This document shows, in pieces, positions 31,060 to 39,647 of a stretch of 64,000 nt of DNA (within the stretch, counting starts at the first letter, position 1; each line of letters opens with the position of its first letter). The position numbers were made by a program, and so were the translations under genes. The DNA is from a sulfur-oxidizing endosymbiont of Gigantopelta aegis (GTDB lineage: Bacteria > Pseudomonadota > Gammaproteobacteria > GRL18): NCBI RefSeq assembly GCF_016097415.1, contig NZ_JAEHGE010000001.1, positions 645,001 to 709,000 of the forward strand, in the 5' to 3' direction. The notes under the pieces are model-generated. The model ran no database searches, was not told the DNA's origin, and worked only from the letters and a program-made list of their open reading frames with translations.

Positions 31060-32718
31060 ATGAGCGAGAGCTTTGCTGATTTATTTGAAGAGAGTCTATT
31101 AAAGACTGAAATGAAACCAGGTTCCCTGGTAACAGGCGTTATTGTTAGCATCGACAACGATTTTGTTGTTGTTAATGCAGGCCTAAAATCTGAGGGGGTT
31201 ATCCCTCTGCACCAGTTTGCTAGTGATGGTGAGATCAACGTCGGTGACGAAGTTGAGGTCTCTCTAGACACTATCGAAGATGGTTATGGTGAAACTCGCC
31301 TGTCTCGTGAAAAAGCGAAGCGTGCTGCAGCTTGGATTCGTCTTGATAAGGCATTTGATGCTGACGAAACTGTCACGGGTACTATCATTGACAAGAACAA
31401 AGGTGGCTTCACTGTGCAATTGGGTGAAATCAGCGCATTCTTACCGGGTTCACTGGTTGATGTACGTCCTATTCGTGATGCTTCTTACCTTGAAGGTAAG
31501 GAATTAGAATTCAAAGTTATCAAGCTTGACCAAAAACGTAACAACATCGTTGTTTCTCGTCGTGCTGTCCTTGAAATTGCTAACTCTGCTGAGCGTGAAA
31601 AATTACTTGAGAACCTGGAAGAAGGTCAGACTGTTAAGGGTATCGTTAAGAACCTGACTGACTATGGTGCTTTCATTGACTTAGGTGGTGTTGACGGTTT
31701 ATTACATATCACTGATATGTCATGGAAACGTGTTAAGCATCCTAGCGAAATCATTGCTGTTGGTGATGAAATTGACGTTAAAGTGCTTAAATATGATCGC
31801 GAGCGCACCCGTGTTTCTCTTGGTCTTAAGCAGACTGGCGAAGATCCTTGGTCGAAGATCAAAGAACGTTATGCAGAAGGCACACGCCTAATGGGTAAAG
31901 TAACCAACTTAGCTGACTATGGTTGTTTCGTTGAAATCGAAGAAGGCATTGAAGGTTTGGTTCACGTATCTGAAATGGATTGGACCAACAAGAACATTCA
32001 CCCCTCTAAAGTGTGTAATGTAGGTGATGAAGTTGAAGTCATGGTTCAGGACATCGATCCAGAACGTCGTCGTATTTCTTTGAGCATGAAGCAATGTTCA
32101 CAGAGCCCATGGGAAGTTTTCTCAGCCACTCATACTAAGGGCGATAAAGTCATTGGTAAGATCAAATCAATCACTGACTTCGGTCTGTTCATTGGTTTAG
32201 AAGGCGGCATTGACGGTTTGATTCACTTATCTGATATTGCCTGGAACACCACTGGCGAAGAAGAAATCACTGGCTTTAACAAGGGTGATGAGCTAGAAGC
32301 TGTGGTACTTGAAATCGATTCTGAACGTGGTCGTATTTCACTGGGTATCAAGCAATTGGATCAAGACCCATTCTCAACTTACGTTGCTGCGAATCCTAAG
32401 GGTTCTATTGTTACCGGTACAGTTAAAGAAGTTGACGCTCGTGGCGCAATCATTGAGCTAGCAGAAAATGTAGACGCAAGCCTACGTGTTTCTGAACTGT
32501 CTCAGGATCGTATTGAAGATGCTTCAACTATTCTGAAAGTTGGCGAAACTGTTGAAGCTAAGTTCATTGGTGTTGACCGTAAGAGTCGCGTCATTAACTT
32601 ATCTATCAAAGCAAAACTAGTTGCTGATGAAGCTGAAGTCATGTCAGGTTATACTGATGGTGGTTCTGCAACAACTTCTCTAGGTGCTTTGTTAAAAGAT
32701 CAGCTCAACAAGAAGTAA
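31060..32718 (+). CDS. rpsA: 30S ribosomal protein S1
   Basis: 552 residues, close to E. coli (557). Six S1 (OB-fold) repeats at about residues 20-85, 105-170, 190-260, 277-345, 363-430 and 450-518, with typical FxxG...H/L...S lines such as [20 protein letters not shown] and [19 protein letters not shown]. It recruits mRNA to the small subunit. It ends at a strong terminator. It is not next to cmk or ihfB, its usual partners, but between moxR and DUF58. Confidence 0.97.
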   Translation: MSESFADLFEESLLKTEMKPGSLVTGVIVSIDNDFVVVNAGLKSEGVIPLHQFASDGEINVGDEVEVSLDTIEDGYGETRLSREKAKRAAAWIRLDKAFDADETVTGTIIDKNKGGFTVQLGEISAFLPGSLVDVRPIRDASYLEGKELEFKVIKLDQKRNNIVVSRRAVLEIANSAEREKLLENLEEGQTVKGIVKNLTDYGAFIDLGGVDGLLHITDMSWKRVKHPSEIIAVGDEIDVKVLKYDRERTRVSLGLKQTGEDPWSKIKERYAEGTRLMGKVTNLADYGCFVEIEEGIEGLVHVSEMDWTNKNIHPSKVCNVGDEVEVMVQDIDPERRRISLSMKQCSQSPWEVFSATHTKGDKVIGKIKSITDFGLFIGLEGGIDGLIHLSDIAWNTTGEEEITGFNKGDELEAVVLEIDSERGRISLGIKQLDQDPFSTYVAANPKGSIVTGTVKEVDARGAIIELAENVDASLRVSELSQDRIEDASTILKVGETVEAKFIGVDRKSRVINLSIKAKLVADEAEVMSGYTDGGSATTSLGALLKDQLNKK

Positions 32719-32752
32719 TTCTAACTTGGCTTAGCTAAGCTTAGAAAGCAGT

Positions 32753-32782
32753 AAAAAAAGGGAGCTTATAGCTCCCTTTTTT
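32753..32782. terminator. Rho-independent terminator of rpsA
   Basis: AAAAAAAGGGAGC, loop TTATA, GCTCCCTTTTTT. Perfect stem with A and T tracts, 35 bp after the rpsA stop. It makes rpsA a single-gene unit inserted among the MoxR-DUF58-TgpA genes. Confidence 0.93.
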
Positions 32783-32873
32783 ATGCCCCATCCTTCCGAT
32801 TTAATTATCAAATGCTTTGCTAAACTCAATATTCGTTCTATGCTCTAAAGATATCTCATTATAAAGTGACTTT

Positions 32874-33848
32874 ATGACGCTTACAGCTAAATTACATATT
32901 TGGTTACTCAAACGGGTTTCACAAGAAAAATCGGTTACTCTCTCTTCCCGAGGCATTTACATCCTGCCCACGAAAGAAGGCGTGATTTTTGCCCTGTTGA
33001 TTTTATTGATGCTTTCAGCCGCGATAAATTTTAATAATTCTTTGATCTTTTTCTGCACATTTTTACTCGCTGGCATGGGCATTATTTCCATGCACATGAC
33101 ACAGCAAAATTTACTCAATCTAAAATTCTCCATCGCACATGTAAAAGCCGTTTTTTCTGGTCAGGCACTGAGTCTGCCACTGATTATTCATCATGCTGAA
33201 CAAACCCAAAATAAAAAAAACACCACGCGTTATTCTATTGCCATTCAATTTTCCAAAGCGGTTTCACCGGCCAAGGAATTAACAGATGTGAGAAGTGATG
33301 AAAACTCCCAAGTACTATTAAGCACCTTGAGTTCTCAACGTGGCCATTATCAATTAGAACCCATTACTATTTCTACTCTATATCCCTTAGGCTTGTTTCG
33401 TGCCTGGACGAATATTCAATTAGATTGTGATGCCATTGTTTATCCCAAGCCTAGCGACGCCTTTGAACATACATCAAACCAAGGCTCAAATAGTGAGGGA
33501 CAAACAGACAAGGGTCGTGGCTTTGATGATTTCAGTGGTTTCAAGAGTTACCAAAGGGGTGAATCCTTAAAACACATTCACTGGAAAGCTTATGCCCGTG
33601 AACAAGGCTTGCTGACAAAAACTTTTTCTGGCGCTAATAACAATGAGTATTGGCTGGATTGGAATGATTTGAGTGGTGACAATGAATTACGTCTCAGTCA
33701 ATTATGCCGCCTTATTATTGATGCTGAAAAACAGGGCGATCGATACGGACTCGTTTTACCGGGAACAACACTGCCCATTCAACGTGGGCAAAAGCACTAT
33801 CAGCAATGCCTAAAATCACTGGCTTTATTTAGGCAAGCCGATGTATAA
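32874..33848 (+). CDS. DUF58-domain membrane protein (MoxR partner)
   Basis: 324 residues. Two adjacent membrane helices at about residues 34-75, then a cytoplasmic domain with GRGFDDFSGFKSYQRGES and IHWKAYAREQGLLTKTF, the DUF58 signature (R-x-Y-x(2)-G-D-x(3)-I-H-W variant). These proteins pair with MoxR ATPases and a TgpA-type transglutaminase. Its stop overlaps the next start by 8 bp, indicating translational coupling. Contains an A8 run in frame (near 33210), useful as a control for frameshifts elsewhere. Confidence 0.88.
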   Translation: MTLTAKLHIWLLKRVSQEKSVTLSSRGIYILPTKEGVIFALLILLMLSAAINFNNSLIFFCTFLLAGMGIISMHMTQQNLLNLKFSIAHVKAVFSGQALSLPLIIHHAEQTQNKKNTTRYSIAIQFSKAVSPAKELTDVRSDENSQVLLSTLSSQRGHYQLEPITISTLYPLGLFRAWTNIQLDCDAIVYPKPSDAFEHTSNQGSNSEGQTDKGRGFDDFSGFKSYQRGESLKHIHWKAYAREQGLLTKTFSGANNNEYWLDWNDLSGDNELRLSQLCRLIIDAEKQGDRYGLVLPGTTLPIQRGQKHYQQCLKSLALFRQADV

Positions 33849-35892
33849 ATTATTTCAAGCAAAACTATTTTTTTCGCAAACAACACTCATAAGTCTAGTC
33901 AACGTATTGTTCTTATTAGCAAGTGTCTTATTGCTTGTTTTAACCCCGCATTTATTATCAGTTTCTTTCACTATCGTGGTCTTTATTTTATTTATCTTAA
34001 CTTGGTTTTGCTTGCATACGCTGGGGATCATCCCAGGTGCCGGGGTCATTATACGCTTTATTTTAGTCGCTATGGCCATTGCTATTTTAGTCATGAATTA
34101 TGGTCTGCATTTTTCTCAACAAGCTTCGATGAGTTTTTTGTCCATACTCATCTGTTTAAAATTATTTGAAATAAAAAATATTAACGACCGTCGCAATATT
34201 TTTCTGATCATTTTTTTAGCTTATTTTGTGCTAATGACTTATTTTTTAAACTCTCAGGATATTTTACTCAGTCTATATATAGTATTTAATATCATCATTC
34301 TCAGCCTCTTACTCAGTGCTTTTAATCGCATTCCACAATCACCACTGGCCATTATAGAAAATCTTTATTTAATTGGCCGTATAATGCTAAAGGCTATTCC
34401 CATAGCGATTATTCTCTTTCTTTTTTTTCCACGCATCCCCGGCCCCTTATGGACTTTACCTGAAACTGGCCGTTCAGCAAGTACTGGCTTATCCGATAAA
34501 ATGTTTCCTGGTAGTGTGACTAATTTAGCTGATTCAAATGAAATCGCTTTTCGAGTTGATTTTGATGGTGAGCCGCCTACTGCCGATAAGCTCTATTGGC
34601 GTGGCCCAGTTTTGACTAAGACCGATGGGTTTATCTGGTCTCAAGCAGCACAAAAAAAGCTGCATAAGAAATTGTCAGATGTTATCAGTAATAGTGATGG
34701 TTTTGTTTCTTATACCGTCACCTTGGAACCACATCAGCAAAAGTGGTTATTCAGCCTTGAGATGCCCAGTAAGTATCAGGGTGATAGTATAAATGGAGCT
34801 TATTTAAGCACCGATTTACAATTGCTCAATAACAATAATATTTATCAGCTAACACAATATCAAGTCACCTCTGCAACACAATTCTCTCTCAAAACAATTA
34901 ATCAGCATGAACGTCAAGAAGCACTTTATTTTCCTGACAATAGCAATCCGAAAACATTTGCCTTAGGTCAAACATGGCAACAGTCTTATAAAAATAAAAC
35001 ACAGATTATTAGCACTGGCTTAAACTATTTCAGAGATCAGCCCTTCTATTACACCAAACAACCTGATGTCATGATCGATAACCCAGCCGATCAATTTTTA
35101 TTTCAAACTCGACGCGGTTTTTGTGAACATTATGCCAGTAGCTTTGTATTATTGATGCGCGCTGCCGGCATCCCTGCACGAGTCGTGACCGGCTATCAAG
35201 GTATAGAAAAAAATGATGTGGGGGATTATTATATTGTACGTCAGTCCAATGCCCATGCCTGGGCTGAAGTTTGGTTAGATAAAAAAGGCTGGATTCGAAT
35301 TGATCCAACGAGCATGATTCCGCCTGAACGTATAGAAGCGGATATATTTCAAACCAATTTAGATCGACTGAGTTTTTCTTCCTTAAATATTCCTGACTTA
35401 GCGCAACTCAGCGCCCAGCAAAAAACACAACTCTATAATTTTTATAAGAAAATACAACAATCAATTGATAATGTAAAATTTCTTTGGAATAACTGGATTT
35501 TAGATTATGGCCAAAGCAAACAGAATTTATTATTAAAATTATTAGGCTTTGATGTTCATTGGCAAAGTTTAATCTTCTTATTAATAGGCTCTTTTATTAG
35601 CCTATTGATTTTATATCAGGTCTATAATTATTTTCACCAGCGTAAAAAAATCGATCCTATAGTCAAAAACTATGCCCGTTTTATTAGCAAGCTTAATCGT
35701 GCTGGTTTATCGGTAAGTAATAATCATGGGCCAAAAAAAATTAAACAATTGGCAATTCAACAATTTCCCAAACAACAACAAGCCATTGCACTTATCATCA
35801 ATCATTATATTCAGATCCGTTATGCTAAACATACCGACAAAAGTGTCATTTTAAAATTTATTGCTGCAGTAAAAAATTTACAACTGACTTAG
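33841..35892 (+). CDS. TgpA-like membrane transglutaminase (DUF3488 + transglutaminase core)
   Basis: 683 residues. Six or so N-terminal membrane helices (residues 15-200), then a periplasmic transglutaminase-like core with the Cys-His-Asp triad in GFCEHYASSFVLLMRAAGIP, SNAHAWAEVW and WIRIDPTSM. A last membrane helix (about residues 575-595) precedes a short cytoplasmic tail. TgpA of Pseudomonas is an essential periplasmic enzyme of this type. Ends 5 bp from the converging GIY-YIG gene. Contains in-frame A7 and A8 runs (near 34650 and 35735). Confidence 0.9.
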   Translation: MYKLFQAKLFFSQTTLISLVNVLFLLASVLLLVLTPHLLSVSFTIVVFILFILTWFCLHTLGIIPGAGVIIRFILVAMAIAILVMNYGLHFSQQASMSFLSILICLKLFEIKNINDRRNIFLIIFLAYFVLMTYFLNSQDILLSLYIVFNIIILSLLLSAFNRIPQSPLAIIENLYLIGRIMLKAIPIAIILFLFFPRIPGPLWTLPETGRSASTGLSDKMFPGSVTNLADSNEIAFRVDFDGEPPTADKLYWRGPVLTKTDGFIWSQAAQKKLHKKLSDVISNSDGFVSYTVTLEPHQQKWLFSLEMPSKYQGDSINGAYLSTDLQLLNNNNIYQLTQYQVTSATQFSLKTINQHERQEALYFPDNSNPKTFALGQTWQQSYKNKTQIISTGLNYFRDQPFYYTKQPDVMIDNPADQFLFQTRRGFCEHYASSFVLLMRAAGIPARVVTGYQGIEKNDVGDYYIVRQSNAHAWAEVWLDKKGWIRIDPTSMIPPERIEADIFQTNLDRLSFSSLNIPDLAQLSAQQKTQLYNFYKKIQQSIDNVKFLWNNWILDYGQSKQNLLLKLLGFDVHWQSLIFLLIGSFISLLILYQVYNYFHQRKKIDPIVKNYARFISKLNRAGLSVSNNHGPKKIKQLAIQQFPKQQQAIALIINHYIQIRYAKHTDKSVILKFIAAVKNLQLT

Positions 35893-35897
35893 AATAC

Positions 35898-36176
35898 TCA
35901 CTCTGTAATACCCTCAAAGATAAGCGTGTTCTTTTTACTTCGGCTGAAAGTTTTTATTTCATATTCTCGTTGACTCGCACTGACACGATCATGGCCTTGT
36001 TCTATAAACACTATTTTTTCAGGCTTTCGCCCATAAAAATATTTCGCTCCTTTTTTGCTTTTATGTTGCTCAAAACGTCTAATAATATCCGTTGTAATTC
36101 CAGTATACAATGATTGATCACTGCACAAGATAATATAAACCAACCAGTTTTTCTTATTTTTTTGAGAGTCTTGCAA
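35898..36176 (-). CDS. GIY-YIG nuclease-fold small protein (UPF0213-like)
   Basis: 92 residues. LVYIILCSDQSLYTGIT is the GIY-YIG core (variant VYIIL...YTGIT), with the Arg of RRFEQHKSKKGAKYF and the Glu of REYEIKTFSR. Small stand-alone GIY-YIG proteins of this type (YhbQ-like) are common and their role is unsettled, perhaps DNA repair. It lies 15 bp after the response-regulator gene and may be cotranscribed with it. Confidence 0.85.
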   Translation of the reverse strand: MQDSQKNKKNWLVYIILCSDQSLYTGITTDIIRRFEQHKSKKGAKYFYGRKPEKIVFIEQGHDRVSASQREYEIKTFSRSKKNTLIFEGITE

Positions 36177-36191
36177 AATAAAATCAGCGTA

Positions 36192-36566
36192 TTATTTTTC
36201 TAAAATTCTTTCAATAGTTTCTATCAACTCATCTGTTTTCACCGGTTTTGCTAAAAATTCATTGCCACCGATAGTATTACCCATATCTTCTGTTTCTGCC
36301 TTGGTGACAATGGCCGTTAAAAAAACATAGGGAATAGATGCTAAATTATCATCTTCTCTGATTTCTGCAATGGCTTCATCACCACTCATGTCCGGCATCA
36401 TGACATCCATAAAAATAAGGTCGGGTTTAAACTCTCTAGTGGCTTGTAATGCTTTGCTTCCTTGATTTTCTGTACGTACTTCATAATTGCCTGTACGCTC
36501 AAGATTCATTTTTATCATCTTGGTTAGGACAGCTTCATCATCTACAACTAATATTTTTTTAAGCAT
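36192..36566 (-). CDS. Response regulator, receiver domain only (CheY-like)
   Basis: 124 residues covering a single receiver domain: acidic pair VVDDEAV, phosphoacceptor Asp in DLIFMDVMMPDMSGDEA, Thr/Ala switch in PYVFLTAIV, and Lys in FLAKPVKTDE. There is no output domain. Immediately upstream is a MITE, then the sensor kinase in the same direction; the kinase probably phosphorylates this regulator, but the MITE may affect coupled transcription or translation. Confidence 0.92.
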   Translation of the reverse strand: MLKKILVVDDEAVLTKMIKMNLERTGNYEVRTENQGSKALQATREFKPDLIFMDVMMPDMSGDEAIAEIREDDNLASIPYVFLTAIVTKAETEDMGNTIGGNEFLAKPVKTDELIETIERILEK

Positions 36567-36583
36567 TTTCCTTGTCTCCTTTT

Positions 36584-36763
36584 ATCCTAAAATAATCAGT
36601 TGAATCGTAGCGAGAGCGACTTAGGTGCTGAAGATTAAGGGTTTTACAGGTTATTTTGGCTTTATTCGTAGTCACCCTACGGGTGAAGTCAAAATGTTCT
36701 GGAAAATCCTTAAGATTCAGTGCATAAGGCGGTCGCAGTAGGTTCAACTGATTTTTTTAGGTT
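36584..36763. mobile_element. MITE-like 180-bp element, copy 1 (between response regulator and sensor kinase)
   Basis: The two ends form a near-perfect inverted repeat: CCTAAAATAATCAGTTGAA on the left and the complement of CCTAAAAAAATCAGTTGAA on the right. The interior matches the copy at 56561 except for a few bases. There is no transposase. On the minus strand it contains an ORF of about 60 codons starting MNLLRPPYALNLKDFPEH, present in both copies but not convincingly a gene. Its right end lies inside the kinase frame and supplies the last 15 or so codons and the stop. Confidence 0.85.
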
Positions 36764-38488
36764 TATGGCTAAATAAATTGTCACGATAACACCCTGGGCG
36801 TTATTATCTTTACGGTTTGTCATCGTAATCATACCATGATGCAAGCCTATAATTGTTTTTGATACTGACAAGCCTAATCCAGTTCCCTCACCAACTGCCT
36901 TAGTGGTAAAAAAAGGCTCAAAGATATTTTTTTCGTGCCCCTTATCCAAGCCATAACCTGTATCTAAGATTTCAATTACAATGACTTCCTGATGTAGATA
37001 AAAGTGTCCAGCCGATTTTTTTACTTGTTTTACATCTTCAATATGATCTAAAAACGTACGGACAATTATTTCACCATCACTATTATCGGTGTTATTGATA
37101 TGATTTTCTCTTTGTTCCTTAATGGCATGTACCGCATTCATAAGCAAATTAATAAAGACTTGCTGTAAGCGATTTTTATCCATATCGATATTAGGGATAT
37201 ACTTATCCAAGGACTTTTGTAATACGATATTATGCTGCTTAAATTCATGTTCTACTAATTTAAGCGATTTTTCAATCACTTCATTGATATTACCCTGACT
37301 GACAATCAGCTCTTTTTCTCGGGAATAATCCAGCAGCCCTTTAATAACCCTATCAGCTCTTGCAATGGCATCATCCATATCATCTAGAATGGTAACAATA
37401 GTCTCATTATTTTTTTCACCTTTTAAATAATCTATACTCATTTGTAAAATGGCCAAAGGATTTTTTACTTCATGTGCAATACCTGCCGATAAACGCCCTA
37501 TTGATTCCATCTTTTCTGCATGAATAAGTTTCACATTGGCATTTTCCAATGCCTTACTACGGCGTGCAACCTGCATTTTTAGACTACGATTCCAAAAAAG
37601 TATGGCAATAAAGCCTATCATAATAATAAGACTGATCAGTAATGCTTTGGTACGAAATTCACTGGATTGCCAAAAAGAAACCTTCTGTAATTTTATCCAT
37701 TTATTATGAATCACTTCCATTTCTTTTGTTTGTAAGCTGGCCAAGGTTTTATTGAGTATCTGCTGAAAAATGGGCCAATCTTTTCTCACACCCAGTGCTA
37801 ACTCCATGAACTGTCTTTTTTTTGCTTGTACCGGTACAACATGTAAATTTGTTATGCCATCATGGTGAACAATATAACTCACCGAGGCCAAGTCACTGAC
37901 CATTGCATCAATTGCACCTAATACCGCTAACTCGATACCCATTTGTGTGGTTTCCACACGCACTATTTCAATTTCATTATCATGTTCAGAAATCAATTCA
38001 TCCCAAATGTAATTACTAACCACTCCTACTTTTTTACCATTGAGTGCTTTAATGCTGCTATATTTTTGAGCAGAAATAATCACCCCAGGGATTTTGATAT
38101 GACTTTTGGTAAACAACATATATTGTTCACGTTGTTTATTTTTTGCAATGGTGGGCAATAGATCGATCTGTCCAGACTTAAAAGCATCTAATACGGCTGT
38201 CCAGTCCTTTTTTTCTATTAATTTAAAATTAATATCTAATTTTTGTTCTATCAGATTTAAAATCTCAATTGACATGCCACGATATTCATCGTCAACATCC
38301 TGCCATTCAAAGGGTGGGAAGTTTTTATCATGAGCGATACGAATATTGGGGTGCTCTTTGAGCCATTGTTGTTCTTTCTGACTCAATAAGAGCGTGTCAG
38401 CGTAACATTCTGTGAATGTGATAATCACTAAAAAAATGAATATTTTTAGTCGTGTGGGATTGCTCATTGTCGTCTCTATATCCGTCAC
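36710..38488 (-). CDS. Periplasmic-sensing histidine kinase (SBP_bac_3 sensor, HisKA, HATPase)
   Basis: 592 residues. Signal peptide, then a family 3 solute-binding domain (about 35-265) as periplasmic sensor, a membrane helix (KALLISLIIMIGFIAILFW), a short coiled coil, HisKA with GRLSAGIAHEVKNPLAIL, and HATPase_c with FINLLMNAVHAI, LDTGYGLD and GEGTGLGLSVSK. BvgS/EvgS-type sensors share the SBP_bac_3 input. The last residues KKSVEPTATALCTES are encoded by the MITE, so the native C-terminus or stop has been replaced, apparently without loss of catalytic boxes. Start may be Met8 (38467), which gives a better signal peptide. Confidence 0.9.
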   Translation of the reverse strand: MTDIETTMSNPTRLKIFIFLVIITFTECYADTLLLSQKEQQWLKEHPNIRIAHDKNFPPFEWQDVDDEYRGMSIEILNLIEQKLDINFKLIEKKDWTAVLDAFKSGQIDLLPTIAKNKQREQYMLFTKSHIKIPGVIISAQKYSSIKALNGKKVGVVSNYIWDELISEHDNEIEIVRVETTQMGIELAVLGAIDAMVSDLASVSYIVHHDGITNLHVVPVQAKKRQFMELALGVRKDWPIFQQILNKTLASLQTKEMEVIHNKWIKLQKVSFWQSSEFRTKALLISLIIMIGFIAILFWNRSLKMQVARRSKALENANVKLIHAEKMESIGRLSAGIAHEVKNPLAILQMSIDYLKGEKNNETIVTILDDMDDAIARADRVIKGLLDYSREKELIVSQGNINEVIEKSLKLVEHEFKQHNIVLQKSLDKYIPNIDMDKNRLQQVFINLLMNAVHAIKEQRENHINNTDNSDGEIIVRTFLDHIEDVKQVKKSAGHFYLHQEVIVIEILDTGYGLDKGHEKNIFEPFFTTKAVGEGTGLGLSVSKTIIGLHHGMITMTNRKDNNAQGVIVTIYLAINLKKSVEPTATALCTES

Positions 38489-38536
38489 AATTATTCAAGT
38501 ATCATGGGTATAGAGTTAGTTTATAGCTTTATTGGC

Positions 38537-39541
38537 CTAAAAAGATAGTTTTGCCTGATTATTAAGAGTATTAAAGAACGCTTTAATTGCTAACACTTCT
38601 TGATTTCTTAACTTAATGCCTAATTGATGCCAGCCGGTATCTTTGATGGCCTGCTCTATTGTTATACCAGCACCATCATGAAAATAGGGTGCGGTATTAA
38701 TGACATTACGCAAAGAAGGTACTTTGAAAAAATAATTATCACCAGAATTATTGGTAATGTGAGCAAGCCCTCTATCGATTTTATTGGGGTAAGGATGCAC
38801 CAAGCCCATTTTCATAAATAATTGCCCCCCTAATAAGGGGCCGTTGTGACATGCGACACAGCCTTTTTCGATAAATACACTTAAGCCTATTTTTTCTTGC
38901 TGATTAATGGCTGCTTTATTGCCCGCCAAATACGCATCGAAGCGATCTTTGGATATTAATGTTCGTTGAAATGCAGCCAGTGATTTGGAAATATTCTCTA
39001 TTATTATTGGCTCAATATGATCTGGGAAAGCCTGTTTAAATTCATCGAGATAGCCATTATCAGTCAATCGTTGAATAAGTGCTTGTTTGGAGGGTATTGC
39101 CATTTCTTTTGGATTAAAAATAGGAAATGAGGCTTGTTGTTCTAATGTTTTTGCTCGTCCATCCCAGAATTGTGCCACCTGTAGTCCGGCATTCCATGTA
39201 CTCGGTGAGTTGCGTGTACCCATTTCGCCTAAGGCTCCCATCGATACTTTTTGGTGATCGACACCTGGAGCATTATTAATAATATTATGACAAGTATTAC
39301 ATGATTGACTATTGTTTATGGATAGTTGAGTGTCAAAATATAATTTTTTGCCTAGCTTAATCTGTGCCTGAGTATCGTCTTCACTGCCTGGCATTGTTTC
39401 AGGGAGGGTAGCAAAGAATGATAATGCAACTTCATGAATAGAATCTTGTGCATGGCCTTTATTGATCGTCAATAGAGAAAAAACGAGCAGTATAAATAAA
39501 CTCGATTTAATCTGTGGAATTTTTACATATTTTTGTTTCAT
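38537..39541 (-). CDS. Diheme cytochrome c peroxidase (CcpA/MauG family)
   Basis: 334 residues. A signal peptide (about residues 12-32) precedes two c-type heme sites: SCNTCHNI near residue 80 and GCVACHNG near 229. GTRNSPSTWNAG and FWDGRAKTLEQQ are family blocks. Located in the periplasm it would reduce hydrogen peroxide with electrons from cytochrome c. Its neighbour is an exported catalase-peroxidase, so both handle peroxide outside the cytoplasm. Confidence 0.93.
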   Translation of the reverse strand: MKQKYVKIPQIKSSLFILLVFSLLTINKGHAQDSIHEVALSFFATLPETMPGSEDDTQAQIKLGKKLYFDTQLSINNSQSCNTCHNIINNAPGVDHQKVSMGALGEMGTRNSPSTWNAGLQVAQFWDGRAKTLEQQASFPIFNPKEMAIPSKQALIQRLTDNGYLDEFKQAFPDHIEPIIIENISKSLAAFQRTLISKDRFDAYLAGNKAAINQQEKIGLSVFIEKGCVACHNGPLLGGQLFMKMGLVHPYPNKIDRGLAHITNNSGDNYFFKVPSLRNVINTAPYFHDGAGITIEQAIKDTGWHQLGIKLRNQEVLAIKAFFNTLNNQAKLSF

Positions 39542-39593
39542 CTGCTTACTATTTTAGGTTTAAGTACCAGTCAAACTTTAGGCGTAATAATTG

Positions 39594-39620
39594 CGTAAGG
39601 AGGGCATAGCCCTCCTTACG
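39594..39620. terminator. Strong hairpin between katG and the peroxidase gene
   Basis: CGTAAGGAGGGC, loop ATA, GCCCTCCTTACG: perfect 12-pair stem, 28 bp after the katG stop. It lacks a T tract, so it may act as a transcript-end stabiliser or a rho-assisted stop rather than a classic terminator. Confidence 0.7.
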
Positions 39621-39647
39621 TTTAGTACTTATAAAACTAACTTACGT

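Noticed and set aside
36559-36747. 62-residue ORF MNLLRPPYAL... as a gene
   Set aside because: It lies within the MITE, overlaps the kinase end and has no recognisable ribosome-binding site; kept only as an observation on the MITE.
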